The notes below the pieces were generated by a model. It had not been told where the DNA came from, ran no database searches, and saw only the letters and a program-made list of their open reading frames with translations. A DNA stretch of 45,294 nt, taken from Paraburkholderia polaris (lineage in GTDB: Bacteria > Pseudomonadota > Gammaproteobacteria > Burkholderiales > Burkholderiaceae). The position numbers were made by a program, and so were the translations under genes. Shown in pieces: positions 15,282-23,953 of the stretch (positions are counted from its first letter, which is position 1; each line of letters starts with the position of its first letter). The stretch is from the NCBI RefSeq assembly GCF_012927345.1, contig NZ_JABBGJ010000062.1:1-45294 (forward strand), given 5' to 3'.

Positions 15282-16625
15282 TTAGACGTGGAAGAGTTGG
15301 GCCACGATCGTCGCACCCAGGAAGGTGCCGGCGTTCGCGACAAACGAGACCAAGACGATGCGCCAGCCCAGTTTGCGGAATGCGGGGATATCCTTTGCGA
15401 TGGACAGCCCGGCGAACGTGAGCATGGGTGTGGTCACCCCCAGAAAATCGTTCTGCGCGCTGTACGCCGAAATTTGTGATGCCCAGGGGCACAATGGTGA
15501 CGTCAGGAACATCGCCGCAATCGAAACCCAGCAGACAGCGGGAATTTTTCTTCCCGACGCAGTGGCAAATGCGTCACCCACCACCGTTGCAAGCACCATA
15601 ATCAGCATGCCAGGCAGCGCTACGATAGGGCTTGTGCCGTGGGTAATCCAGTCGCAAACGAGCGCGAACAACGCTGTGATGCCCCACGCAAGCAGCCTGC
15701 CGCCATAACTCAATTCCGGAGCCGCTGTTTCAACGTCGCCCAACTTTGGTCGGGATTCCTCGATGACGCTGGACGCTTCGGATGCTTTGCTCTTGCGGCC
15801 GATAACCGGTTCGAGCAAACGATAGCCCCAAATGGCCATCGGCAGCGAAATGAACAAGGTGAAGTACGTGCCGACGGTGGTTGTGATGAGATTGCTTGCC
15901 GCCGCAAATGTCAGCACCGTCTTTGCCATTTCCGGCGTTTGCTGCGCCGCGATTGCGCCGGATGCAGCGGCCATCATCGACCCCGAGCCGACACCCGAGC
16001 CCATGGCAAGAGCTAAAGGATGGAAGATATGCAGGCTTGCCACGAATCCTGCGAAGATTGCGATGAACACCGCGCCAAAGACTGTGCCCGTCAGATACTC
16101 CGCGAGCACCCCGCGACCTTCGGCGGAATTCATTCCATACTTCTCGCCGATGATGGCGAGACTGGGTTCGCGGCCAACCGAGAAGGTTGCGCCAATCGCT
16201 TCGCGCTTGATGCCGAGCACGAGTGCCAGCGGCAACCCGAGCATGATTGTTCCAACAAAGTGACCAAGTTCCTGGAACGCGAGAGCCCAGCCAGCAGCAG
16301 CGAGTTTCGGCAGCGCACCACCCACCATCAATCCGAGTTTGGCGACGAAGAGCAGCAAGGCCGGCTGAAGAATGGCTGCGGCCAGGAACTGGCTCTTCAC
16401 ATCCAGGCGAGCAACACCACCCCACCGGTCGCTAGCCAGTCCGAGCAATGCGCCCATAAGAAGTGCCCAAATCATCGGCAGCAGCACGACCTTGCCCGGT
16501 CCGATCTTGAACGTGAAGGAGCCTATGAACTCCGCGATGAGGAGAATGACGGCGGCATAGAAAAATGGCTTCACGCCTCTCAACCGACTTTCGCCCCACC
16601 GCGCTGCGTATAACGTATTTTCCAT
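15282..16625 (-). CDS. DUF3100 family multi-pass membrane protein (putative transporter)
   Basis: This 447-residue, very hydrophobic protein has about 11-13 predicted membrane segments. It opens with a hydrophobic helix (FFYAAVILLIAEFIGSF) and carries glycine-rich motifs such as MGSGVGSGSMMAAASGAIAA, which recall ion-coupled carriers, and REPSLAIIGEKYGMNSAEGRG. I assign it to DUF3100 from its overall pattern and its habit of accompanying M20 hydrolases. A hydrophilic linker with KSKASEASSVIEESRPKLGD divides it into two halves. Its position between an aldehyde dehydrogenase and the M20 deacetylase suggests it imports or exports the pathway substrate, but no transport function is established from sequence. 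The start ATG is at 16625, with GGAGG upstream on the minus strand. Confidence 0.82.
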   Translation of the reverse strand: MENTLYAARWGESRLRGVKPFFYAAVILLIAEFIGSFTFKIGPGKVVLLPMIWALLMGALLGLASDRWGGVARLDVKSQFLAAAILQPALLLFVAKLGLMVGGALPKLAAAGWALAFQELGHFVGTIMLGLPLALVLGIKREAIGATFSVGREPSLAIIGEKYGMNSAEGRGVLAEYLTGTVFGAVFIAIFAGFVASLHIFHPLALAMGSGVGSGSMMAAASGAIAAQQTPEMAKTVLTFAAASNLITTTVGTYFTLFISLPMAIWGYRLLEPVIGRKSKASEASSVIEESRPKLGDVETAAPELSYGGRLLAWGITALFALVCDWITHGTSPIVALPGMLIMVLATVVGDAFATASGRKIPAVCWVSIAAMFLTSPLCPWASQISAYSAQNDFLGVTTPMLTFAGLSIAKDIPAFRKLGWRIVLVSFVANAGTFLGATIVAQLFHV

Positions 16626-16682
16626 TGCCGCGCCTCCAGGAATGCCCGCGCCGGCTATGCATCGGCGAGGGCATTTTCCGCT

Positions 16683-18194
16683 TTAAAGGTAGCCGAACGC
16701 CGTCGATGGTTCTTTGGCCGTTTCAACCCATATGCTCTTGGTCTGAGTGTATTCGTAGAGCGCCTCGACGCCACTCGAACGACCGTAACCGCTCAAACCG
16801 TAGCCACCAAACGGCGAGGCGACATTGATAGTCTTGTAGCCGTTGACCCAGAACGTGCCTGCATTAATCTGACCGGCAACACGGTGGGCGCGAGCCACAT
16901 CGTTTGTCCACACTGCGCCAGCCAAACCAAACTCCGTGTCGTTCGCGATGGCAATAGCTTCTTCCTCCGTGTCGAACGGAATCGCTGCGACAACCGGACC
17001 AAAGATTTCGGTGCGGGCCACGTCCATCTCGTTGGTGACATTCGCGAGAACGGTCGGCGAGACGAAGTAACCGCCCTCAGAGCGTTCCACCGAGCCCGCA
17101 GCAAGTGTGGCGCCCTCAGCCACGCCGCTCGCAATCATCTTCATGACGTGCTCATACTGCGTGCGGTTGTTGATAGGACCGACTTCCGTCGCGTCGTCGA
17201 TGGGCGAGCCCACCTTGATTTTTTTCGCGCCGGACGCAACCATGCCGACAAACTCGTCATACACCGAGCGTTGCACGAGCAGGCGTGAACCTGCGACGCA
17301 ACTCTGGCCCGCGCCCGCAAAAATGGCTGCCTGCGCGGTGAGCGCGGCGCGCTTCAGGTCCGCATCGCCGAAAATGATGTTCGCCGACTTCCCGCCAAGC
17401 TCCAGCACACATGGGAGCACACGCTTTGCTGCGGCTTCGGCGATTCGCACACCCGTAGCCGGTGAGCCAACAAACACAACTTTCTTGATTGCCTTGTGCG
17501 CAATCGCGGCCTGCGCCACCGTCTGGCCAAGCCCGGCTAGCACGTTGATGAGCCCCTTCGGCGCACCTGCACGTTCCGCCAGCATGCCGACCACGAGCGA
17601 CGTGAACGGCGTCAGTTCAGACGGCTTCAGCAAAACGGCGTTCCCCATCGAGATTGCCGGTGCCAGTTGCCATCCACACGTGAAGACGGGTGCGTTCCAC
17701 GGCGTGATTTGAAGAACCGTTCCGGCCGGCTCGCGGCGCGTGTAGTTCAGGTGCGACGTCGGTACAGGGATGACCTCGCCATAGAACTTATCCGTCCAGC
17801 CGCCGTAGTACTCGAACATCTCGGCGACTTTGGCAACTTCGCCGCGACAATCGCGAATCGGTTTGCCCGAACCCAACGACTCCAGCCGCGCAAGGTTCTC
17901 GGTGTCTTTCCGCAATTCCCGAGCGATTTCAAACATGACGCGACCGCGTCCAGCATGAGTCAGCGCCCACCACTGCTTCTGCGCGCGCTGAGCCGCCTCG
18001 GCCGCGAGTTCAACCACTGCCGCACCGCCGTCCTTGTATGCAAGGCTCGGCTTGCCGGTCGCCGCGTCGTACAACTGGATGAGTTCACCCGTACCTTCGA
18101 CCAGTTCTCCACCGACAAACGAGCCGATGGTCTTTGCGTTCGGAAAGAAGTGGGCAAATGCGGCCAGCAGGTTTTCAGCTGCGTTGTTTTCCAT
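16683..18194 (-). CDS. NAD(P)-dependent aldehyde dehydrogenase
   Basis: This 503-residue enzyme of the ALDH superfamily oxidises an aldehyde to the acid. The catalytic Glu is in VLELGGKSANIIF and the nucleophilic Cys is in GAGQSCVAGSRLL. The cofactor segment is ITPWNAPVFTCGWQLAPAIS and the Rossmann motif is VFVGSPATGVRIAEAA. The C-terminal EIFGPVVAAIPFDTEEEAI and NAGTFWVNGYKTINVASPFG are intact. It most resembles broad betaine-aldehyde/hydroxymuconic-semialdehyde-type ALDHs; specificity is open. The start at 18194 lies 21 bp after the stop of the dehydrogenase gene at 18216, so these two are co-transcribed. They may oxidise an alcohol to its acid in two steps. Confidence 0.95.
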   Translation of the reverse strand: MENNAAENLLAAFAHFFPNAKTIGSFVGGELVEGTGELIQLYDAATGKPSLAYKDGGAAVVELAAEAAQRAQKQWWALTHAGRGRVMFEIARELRKDTENLARLESLGSGKPIRDCRGEVAKVAEMFEYYGGWTDKFYGEVIPVPTSHLNYTRREPAGTVLQITPWNAPVFTCGWQLAPAISMGNAVLLKPSELTPFTSLVVGMLAERAGAPKGLINVLAGLGQTVAQAAIAHKAIKKVVFVGSPATGVRIAEAAAKRVLPCVLELGGKSANIIFGDADLKRAALTAQAAIFAGAGQSCVAGSRLLVQRSVYDEFVGMVASGAKKIKVGSPIDDATEVGPINNRTQYEHVMKMIASGVAEGATLAAGSVERSEGGYFVSPTVLANVTNEMDVARTEIFGPVVAAIPFDTEEEAIAIANDTEFGLAGAVWTNDVARAHRVAGQINAGTFWVNGYKTINVASPFGGYGLSGYGRSSGVEALYEYTQTKSIWVETAKEPSTAFGYL

Positions 18195-18215
18195 TTCGAT
18201 GCTCCTTGGACCCGG

Positions 18216-19085
18216 TTACTTTTGTTCGATGAATTGGACGATGCGGTTGAAGTCTTCAGCGTCGCCGATTGATTTCGCGCTTTCGGCCCACAGGCGGCCC
18301 GCCTCGACAGCGATAGGAGCACTCACGCCCTGGCTGCTCAGGAGGTCCATTGCCAGACGGACATCCTTGCGCATCAGTTTCATCGTGAAGCCGGAGTCGA
18401 ACTTGTTGTTGAAAATCCAGGTTGGGTAGTTCGTGAGCGTCGCGCTGTTCTTGCCCGACCCGCCGCTGAGCGCTTCAATCAGCTTCTCTGGGTCCACACC
18501 CACTGACTCAGCTGCGCGCACAGCTTCGCTCGTAGCCAGCAGATGGATGCCGGTCAGCAGGTTGTTGATAATTTTCGTGACATGACCTGCGCCGACCGGG
18601 CCGACGTGGACCCGCTTCGCGCTCATCACAGCGAGGATGGGTTCAACTGCCGCGACATCTTCATCGGAGCCGCCAAGAACCATGGTCATGGTCGCGGTGG
18701 CCGCGCCCTTCGGTCCGCCGCTCACTGGGCCGTCAACCAGTCCGACCTTCACTTCCTTGAGAGCCGCTGCGACTTTGCGTGTGCTGTTCGGGTCGGCTGT
18801 CGTGGTATCCACAACGATGAGGCCCGGCTTTGCGCTCGCTGCCACACCGCCATTGCCCAGAACGACCTCTTCGACGATTGCGGAGGTGGGCAGGGAAAGA
18901 ATGAGAACGTCGGAGTCACGTGTGATGTCTGCAATGGTCGCGCGGGCAGAGACGCCTTCCTCCTCCAGCTTGCCGGCCACGCCGGGAGCTGCGTCGAAAC
19001 CCAGCACGGTGTAACCGCCGCGCTTGAGCGAGAGGGCCATTCCACGCCCCATGTTTCCAAGTCCGATGACACCAACCGTCTTCAT
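18216..19085 (-). CDS. NAD(P)-dependent beta-hydroxyacid dehydrogenase (3-hydroxyisobutyrate dehydrogenase family)
   Basis: This 289-residue protein interconverts a 3-hydroxy acid and its semialdehyde. The N-terminal Rossmann motif is GLGNMGRGM at residues 8-16. The substrate loop is DGPVSGGPKGAATATMT at about 118-134. The catalytic Lys is K171 in GHVTKIINNLL. The C-terminal helical domain is complete. Relatives include tartronate-semialdehyde reductase, 3-hydroxyisobutyrate dehydrogenase and threonate dehydrogenases, and sequence alone does not choose between them. It is the first gene of the minus-strand operon and is divergent from the LysR gene across a 151-bp spacer, so control by that LysR is very likely. 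Confidence 0.94.
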   Translation of the reverse strand: MKTVGVIGLGNMGRGMALSLKRGGYTVLGFDAAPGVAGKLEEEGVSARATIADITRDSDVLILSLPTSAIVEEVVLGNGGVAASAKPGLIVVDTTTADPNSTRKVAAALKEVKVGLVDGPVSGGPKGAATATMTMVLGGSDEDVAAVEPILAVMSAKRVHVGPVGAGHVTKIINNLLTGIHLLATSEAVRAAESVGVDPEKLIEALSGGSGKNSATLTNYPTWIFNNKFDSGFTMKLMRKDVRLAMDLLSSQGVSAPIAVEAGRLWAESAKSIGDAEDFNRIVQFIEQK

Positions 19086-19157
19086 AAGTGCACTCCGTTG
19101 CGATGACGCTGCCGGCCGAATAGAGACATCTATTTGTCGCCGTTTGCGTTTTTGGAG

Positions 19158-19191
19158 TTGCCATAGTCGGCTTTTGGGACCCTATAATCAA
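19158..19191. promoter_or_regulatory. Divergent promoter region between hydroxyacid dehydrogenase and LysR genes
   Basis: On the plus strand, TATAAT at 19183-19188 follows TTGCCA at 19158-19163 with a long 19-bp spacer; this would serve the LysR gene. On the minus strand, TTGATT (19191-19186) lies 17 bp before GACTAT, a poor -10 typical of activator-dependent promoters. The two promoters overlap back to back. A short dyad CTGTT-N6-AACAG at 19215-19230 next to the LysR start is a possible regulator site. Confidence 0.5.
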
Positions 19192-19236
19192 TAAACGCCA
19201 ATATTGGAATCGTTCTGTTTTTTCGAACAGTAAGCT

Positions 19237-20148
19237 ATGGCAGACAACCTTACAGAAAGCCGAATCGTCTATTTTTTTGAGGCGGTTCGATGCGGCACCA
19301 TTCGCGCAGCTGCGGATTGGTTGAACGTTGCGCCGTCGGCAGTAAGCCGGCAGATTGGGCTACTCGAGTCGGAGCTCGACGTGACTTTGGTCGAGCGACA
19401 TGCACGCGGCGTTAAGCCGACAGAGGCGGGCGAATACCTCATCGAGTATTTCCGCGAGCAACTCGCGCACAAGGACGACCTAATCTCCCGATTGCAGGAG
19501 CTGCGCGGACTTCGAACCGGCCACGTCAGCGTGGTGCTCGGGGAAGGCTTCGTGTCGGACGTCCTGTCGGGCCCGATGCAGCAGTTTTGCAAGCTGTACC
19601 CGGCGATCAATGTCAATCTCGACCTGGGTAGCACGAACGATGTGATGCGGCGAATCTCGGAGGACGAGGGCGAAATCGGGCTCGTCTACAACCCGCCCGC
19701 CGAGCCGAAGATCGTCTCTCGCGCACTCAAGCGCCAGCCCATGATGGCCATCGTCGGACCGAATTTCCCGCGCTCAAGCAAACAGAAATCCATGACCGTG
19801 CAGGAACTGGCAACCTATCCGATCGCCGCAACGCATCCGACCTACGGAACTCGGCAAATGCTTCAGGCCGTAGAGTTTGCAGAAAAAATACGCCTGAACC
19901 CGATTGTGACGACGAACTCCATCAACATCCTCAAGCAGTTCGCAAGGTCTGGCCTTGGCGTTGTCGTCCTGCCCGCATTCGCGGTCACGACTGAAATGGC
20001 CGCAGGCGAACTTCACGCGATTGACATTGACCATCCAATTTTTCAGAACGCGGAAGCTCATCTGGTCACCCGTGTCGGACGCAAGCTATCTGTCGCTTCG
20101 AACAAGATGCTCCAGATGATGACGTCGCAAATGAAGGCATTCCGTTAA
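19237..20148 (+). CDS. LysR-family transcriptional regulator
   Basis: This 303-residue regulator has its winged HTH at the N-terminus (IVYFFEAVRCGTIRAAADWL, then VAPSAVSRQIGLLESELDVT). The C-terminal effector-binding fold includes VSVVLGEGFVSDVLSGPMQQF and a typical GLGVVVLPAFAV segment. It is divergent from the hydroxyacid dehydrogenase operon and is followed on its own strand by the acetyltransferase and glyoxalase-fold genes. It most likely activates both sides in response to a pathway intermediate. The gap to the next gene is 163 bp, so the downstream genes could have an extra promoter. Confidence 0.94.
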   Translation: MADNLTESRIVYFFEAVRCGTIRAAADWLNVAPSAVSRQIGLLESELDVTLVERHARGVKPTEAGEYLIEYFREQLAHKDDLISRLQELRGLRTGHVSVVLGEGFVSDVLSGPMQQFCKLYPAINVNLDLGSTNDVMRRISEDEGEIGLVYNPPAEPKIVSRALKRQPMMAIVGPNFPRSSKQKSMTVQELATYPIAATHPTYGTRQMLQAVEFAEKIRLNPIVTTNSINILKQFARSGLGVVVLPAFAVTTEMAAGELHAIDIDHPIFQNAEAHLVTRVGRKLSVASNKMLQMMTSQMKAFR

Positions 20149-20311
20149 ACCCAAGGTGCGGCTTGGACTTGCGAGCACACGGTGACTTCGCGGTTGCCAC
20201 ACGCAAGCCCGGCGCAGCCTCAGCCATCTAATTTTCAGAACAAATTTTTGATTCGGCGGCATTTGCTGTTCTTTTTGGACATCGCAGACTGTTACCAAAA
20301 GGAGGCATGTC

Positions 20312-21088
20312 TTGACTACTATCGACCCCCAGGCGCTGTGGGAGACAGTTCGCGCCGAAGCGGAGCGGGAAGCACAGTTGCGGCCGATGTTGCGACGGTA
20401 CTTCGACGCAGCTGTGTTGAACCATGAGACTTTGGGCGACGCGTTCGCGTCTCTTCTGGCGGCGGAGCTCGTGCGCTCCGACGGCACGCTACCTGACTTC
20501 TCCGAAGAGTTCAGCGCCGTCACCAGACAGAGAGGGCTTGACGTTGGGGCTGCAGCTGACATCGCCAGAATTTCGTCCTCAAATCCCGCCTGCCCAAACG
20601 CGCTCACCGCCTTCCTGTCATTTCGCGGCGTCCTGGCAGTCCAGTTCCATCGCATTGCGCATGCGTACTGGACTGCGGGCGAGAAGACATTCGCGGTGTT
20701 GCTGCAGAACTGGTGCGCGAAGTCATATAACGTCGATATTCATCCTGCTGCGCGAATCGGCAAAGGCCTGTTCGTCGACCACGCAATGGGCATCGTTATT
20801 GGCGAGACGGCCGTAGTCGAAGACGACGTCAGCATCTGGCATGGCGTAACACTGGGTAGCACTTTCGCCGAAGCTGGCGACCGGCATCCCAAAGTGCGCC
20901 GGGGCGCTACGCTCGCGGCCAACGCGACGATACTCGGAAACATTGAAATCGGCGAAGGCGCAGTCATTGCTGCTGGCAGCCTCGTTCGTATGTCTATTCC
21001 GGCAGGCATGATTGCCGCAGGCGTTCCAGCAAAAGTCATCAAGCCGGTTTCCGGCACGTATGCCGCTATAACTGCGCCTTCCAAATAA
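20312..21088 (+). CDS. Serine O-acetyltransferase-type hexapeptide acetyltransferase
   Basis: This 258-residue protein resembles CysE, which acetylates serine with acetyl-CoA. The start is a TTG at 20312: GGAGG lies six bases upstream, whereas the nearby ATG at 20307 runs into a stop after one codon. The N-terminal helical SAT domain (LWETVRAEAEREAQLRPMLR) is followed by left-handed beta-helix repeats. Catalytic residues of SAT are present: the Asp-His of FVDHAMGIVIGET and the His of GDRHPKVRRG; the common DHATG reads DHAMG. The end GMIAAGVPAKVI is typical. Its place in a catabolic cluster, away from cysteine synthase, suggests an accessory role: either extra O-acetylserine or acetylation of another hydroxy compound. 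Confidence 0.88.
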   Translation: MTTIDPQALWETVRAEAEREAQLRPMLRRYFDAAVLNHETLGDAFASLLAAELVRSDGTLPDFSEEFSAVTRQRGLDVGAAADIARISSSNPACPNALTAFLSFRGVLAVQFHRIAHAYWTAGEKTFAVLLQNWCAKSYNVDIHPAARIGKGLFVDHAMGIVIGETAVVEDDVSIWHGVTLGSTFAEAGDRHPKVRRGATLAANATILGNIEIGEGAVIAAGSLVRMSIPAGMIAAGVPAKVIKPVSGTYAAITAPSK

Positions 21089-21117
21089 CAGCCCTCTCCA
21101 TAAATCAGGACTGACGG

Positions 21118-22047
21118 ATGATTCCTCCTAATCAGCATCGGCTCGGGATTGACCACCCGGTGATTTCCGTTCGCAACCATCCCGAGGCGGTCGAGAAGTT
21201 CATTCGCCTTGGCTTCTCGCCAAGCCCGATTTCATACCATCCTTGGGGCTCGGTCTTGACGCTGATGATGTTCGAAAACAACTTCATCGAGCTCATCGGA
21301 GTCGACGACCCTTCGAAATTCGGCACCGGCGAAGTGGACGGTTTTTGCTACGGCCGAACCTTGGGTGAGTTTCTGGCTCGTTCCGAAGGACTTGGGCTTG
21401 TCTCGCTGCACAGCAAAGATATCGAAGGTGATTTTGCTGCAGTCAAGGCGAGCGGCTTGCCGACACAACAACGCGTCGATTTCCGTCGCAAGCTGACCAG
21501 GGCCGATGGCACTCCGGACGAGGCGGTGGTCTCCCTTGGGATGATTATGGACACTGAATTGGGCGACGTTTCGAACTTCCTGTGCCAGCAGCATCGCCCG
21601 GAATTCATCTGGCGCAAGGACTGGCAGGATCATCCCAATGGCGCGAATGCAGTGCTGGAGGTCGTTTACGTGGCGCGCGACCTGCGCCCACTGGAAGAAA
21701 GATGGTCGAAGCTATTTGGTGGGGAACAGACAGTTCGTGTCGACGGACATGTCGAGGCTGATACGGGCTGCGGCAAGGTCGTCGCGCTTACACCGCAACA
21801 GGCAGAGGAACGGTTCTCGGCTGTAGGTCTACCGGTCAGTTACACAGAAAAGCCCCACGGAATCGCTCTGCAAGTTCAGGTTCGTGACATTGCAATAACG
21901 GAGCAAGTCCTTGGGGAAAACGGCGTTAGTTATGCTGGAACCAGCGAAGGAATCGCGGTAACGCCGGACTCAGCCGGAAATGCGATCATCGAGTTCGTGC
22001 AGGCACACCAAGGCACGCCTGTGGCCGTTGAGCGATTGGTTTTGTAG
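21118..22047 (+). CDS. VOC-superfamily protein, Glyoxalase_3-like domain
   Basis: This 309-residue protein is made of two related halves of the vicinal-oxygen-chelate fold. The first begins LGIDHPVISVRNHPEAVEKF and continues with GSVLTLMMFENNFIELIGV, the second with NAVLEVVYVARDLRPLEERW. A metal-type His occurs at the start (IDH) and a Glu in FIELIG, as in glyoxalase or dioxygenase proteins. I assign it to the Glyoxalase_3 group; the reaction is not known. The start ATG at 21118 is 29 bp after the acetyltransferase stop, so they are probably one transcript. A strong terminator follows at 22094-22129. Confidence 0.85.
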   Translation: MIPPNQHRLGIDHPVISVRNHPEAVEKFIRLGFSPSPISYHPWGSVLTLMMFENNFIELIGVDDPSKFGTGEVDGFCYGRTLGEFLARSEGLGLVSLHSKDIEGDFAAVKASGLPTQQRVDFRRKLTRADGTPDEAVVSLGMIMDTELGDVSNFLCQQHRPEFIWRKDWQDHPNGANAVLEVVYVARDLRPLEERWSKLFGGEQTVRVDGHVEADTGCGKVVALTPQQAEERFSAVGLPVSYTEKPHGIALQVQVRDIAITEQVLGENGVSYAGTSEGIAVTPDSAGNAIIEFVQAHQGTPVAVERLVL

Positions 22048-22093
22048 GCGCTCGCGCAACAGTTTTCCTCCTCTCACGTCTGAGAGTAGTTCA

Positions 22094-22129
22094 AGGCACT
22101 GCGACTACCCATCGCAGTGCCTCTTTTTT
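22094..22129 (+). terminator. Rho-independent terminator
   Basis: AGGCACTGCGA (22094-22104) pairs perfectly with 22112-22122 around a seven-base loop, followed by C and six T residues (22124-22129) and then AAAA. This is a textbook terminator for the plus-strand lysR-acetyltransferase-VOC transcript. The remaining spacer up to 22307 shows nothing recognisable. Confidence 0.92.
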
Positions 22130-22307
22130 AAAACGCCCGCTGTTTGGTAATCGAAATCAATCGAAATGGCTATGGGTCACGTGATAGACGTCGGGCGAGA
22201 CACACTCATCAACATTCGTCGGATCGGGTGGCCTGATCCGACAAAACCAGCGCGGGAGTCGTTCATAACTTCAGAGCTGATGGAGGCATAGCGCCCGGGG
22301 GCTGAGT

Positions 22308-23930
22308 TCACTCGGCCCGGCTCTCCGCATGAACGACTTCGCCGCGGAAGCACGTCTCCACCACACGCGCCTGCGTCAGCTCTTCAATCGGGTGCAACAG
22401 CGGATTGCGGTCGAGGATCGCAAAGCTCGCGTCCTTGCCCGGCTCGAACGAACCCGTGCAATCGTCGAAGCGCAGCGCATACGCCGCGTTGATCGTGTAG
22501 GCATCGAGCATCGTGAGGAGATCGAGACGCTCGTCCGGATTCCACGGCGCGCCGCCGGGTTCGTCGACCAGCACGCGCGTGACGCCGGTCTGGATAATCT
22601 GCAGCGGGTCCATCGTCGTCACCGACCAGTCCGAGCCCGCCGCGAGCAGCGCGCCCGCGTTGCGCAGGCTGCGGAACGGGTAGTTGCGCGCGGCGCGCTG
22701 CGGGCCGAACAGGTCAGCGTAAAACTGCTGCTGCTCGGGCCGCGCAGCACCCCAAAGAGCTTGCACGCTCGCAATCGCGCCTAGCTGATGGAAGCGCCCC
22801 ATGTCGGCGGGATCAACCACTTGCAGATGGGCAAACTGCGCGCGGCGGTCGCGCATGCCGTTGCGGCGCTGCACGTATTCCAGCGCATCGAGCCCCATGC
22901 GCACCGCCCGGTCAGCGAGCGTGTGGAAGTGCAGGTCGAAGCCGGCCGCGTCGGCCAGTTGCGCGATTTCATTGAGGGCGTCCTGAGACCATAGCGTGAG
23001 GCCGTAATCCTCTGTGCCGGCGTAGGGCTCGAGGAGCGCCGCCGTCCTGGATTCGGGTACCCCGTCTATAAAGATCTTGACCGTATGCAGGCGCAGCATG
23101 TCGCATTCGTACTCCTTGCGCCATGCGACGAAGCGCTCGATCGTCTCGCGCGCGTCGCCGCGCGGGCTGGCCATTAGGCCCGCGCTCACGTACGCCTTGA
23201 GCGTGCCCGCGCGCTGGGCGGAGGCATAGGCCTCGAGTTCCGCCTTCTCGACATGGGCGTCGAACCAGCCGGAGATGCCGTAGCCATGCGCCATGCGGTG
23301 CGCCTTGCCGAGCGCCTTCGGGTAACCGTCCGGGCTCAGTTGCGGCACGCGCCCGCAGATCTTGTAAAACGCGGCCTCATGGACCACCCCCGTGGGCGTG
23401 CCGGCCGCGTCGCGCTCGTGCACGCCGCCTTGCATCTCCGGGGTTTCCTTCGTAATGCCAAGCACTTCCAGAGCCTTCGAATTCAGGCAGCCGCTATGGA
23501 CGTCGAAGCTCACGACGAGGAGCGGACGGTCCGGCACGATTTCGTCGAGCACCTGGCGGGTCGGATAGGCGCCGAATGCGGCGAGGTTCGCGCCGCCCAG
23601 ATAGACCCAAGGCTCGTCGGGCGTGGCCTCCGCACAGGCGCGGATGCGCGCGAGGATGATCTGCGGGTCGTTCACGCCTGACAAGTCGAAATCGCCGAGG
23701 ATCTGATGACCCTGGATCGGATGCACGTGACCGTCGATAAGCCCCGGGAGCATCAGCGCGCCGCGCAGATCGACGCGCCGCGTGGCCGGCCCCGCGAGGG
23801 CACTGATTTCGTCGTCGTGGCCGACGGCGAGAATCTTGCCATCGCGCACCGCAAGCGCGTTCGCGTAGCGGCGGCTGGTGTCCGCCGTATAGAGCGTTCC
23901 GTTGAGGTAAACGGCGTCAGCATACTGCAT
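22308..23930 (-). CDS. YtcJ-type metal-dependent amidohydrolase (amidohydrolase_3)
   Basis: This is a 540-residue cytoplasmic amidohydrolase. I chose the ATG at 23930 because GGAGGAGAATACAG precedes it; the open frame begins 22 codons earlier without a ribosome site. Metal ligands are visible in LPGLIDGHVHPIQGH (HxH), and the downstream histidines in FDLHFHTLADRAVRMGLDAL and RAQFAHLQVVDP. The C-terminal beta-sandwich closes with GSFEPGKDASFAILDRNPL, the usual end of this family. YtcJ relatives hydrolyse formamides and other N-acyl or cyclic amides; the substrate is not established. A paralogue lies at 39609-41324. The gene starts 24 bp from the end of the LuxR remnant. Confidence 0.92.
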   Translation of the reverse strand: MQYADAVYLNGTLYTADTSRRYANALAVRDGKILAVGHDDEISALAGPATRRVDLRGALMLPGLIDGHVHPIQGHQILGDFDLSGVNDPQIILARIRACAEATPDEPWVYLGGANLAAFGAYPTRQVLDEIVPDRPLLVVSFDVHSGCLNSKALEVLGITKETPEMQGGVHERDAAGTPTGVVHEAAFYKICGRVPQLSPDGYPKALGKAHRMAHGYGISGWFDAHVEKAELEAYASAQRAGTLKAYVSAGLMASPRGDARETIERFVAWRKEYECDMLRLHTVKIFIDGVPESRTAALLEPYAGTEDYGLTLWSQDALNEIAQLADAAGFDLHFHTLADRAVRMGLDALEYVQRRNGMRDRRAQFAHLQVVDPADMGRFHQLGAIASVQALWGAARPEQQQFYADLFGPQRAARNYPFRSLRNAGALLAAGSDWSVTTMDPLQIIQTGVTRVLVDEPGGAPWNPDERLDLLTMLDAYTINAAYALRFDDCTGSFEPGKDASFAILDRNPLLHPIEELTQARVVETCFRGEVVHAESRAE

Positions 23931-23953
23931 CTGTATTCTCCTCCAGTCATGGA

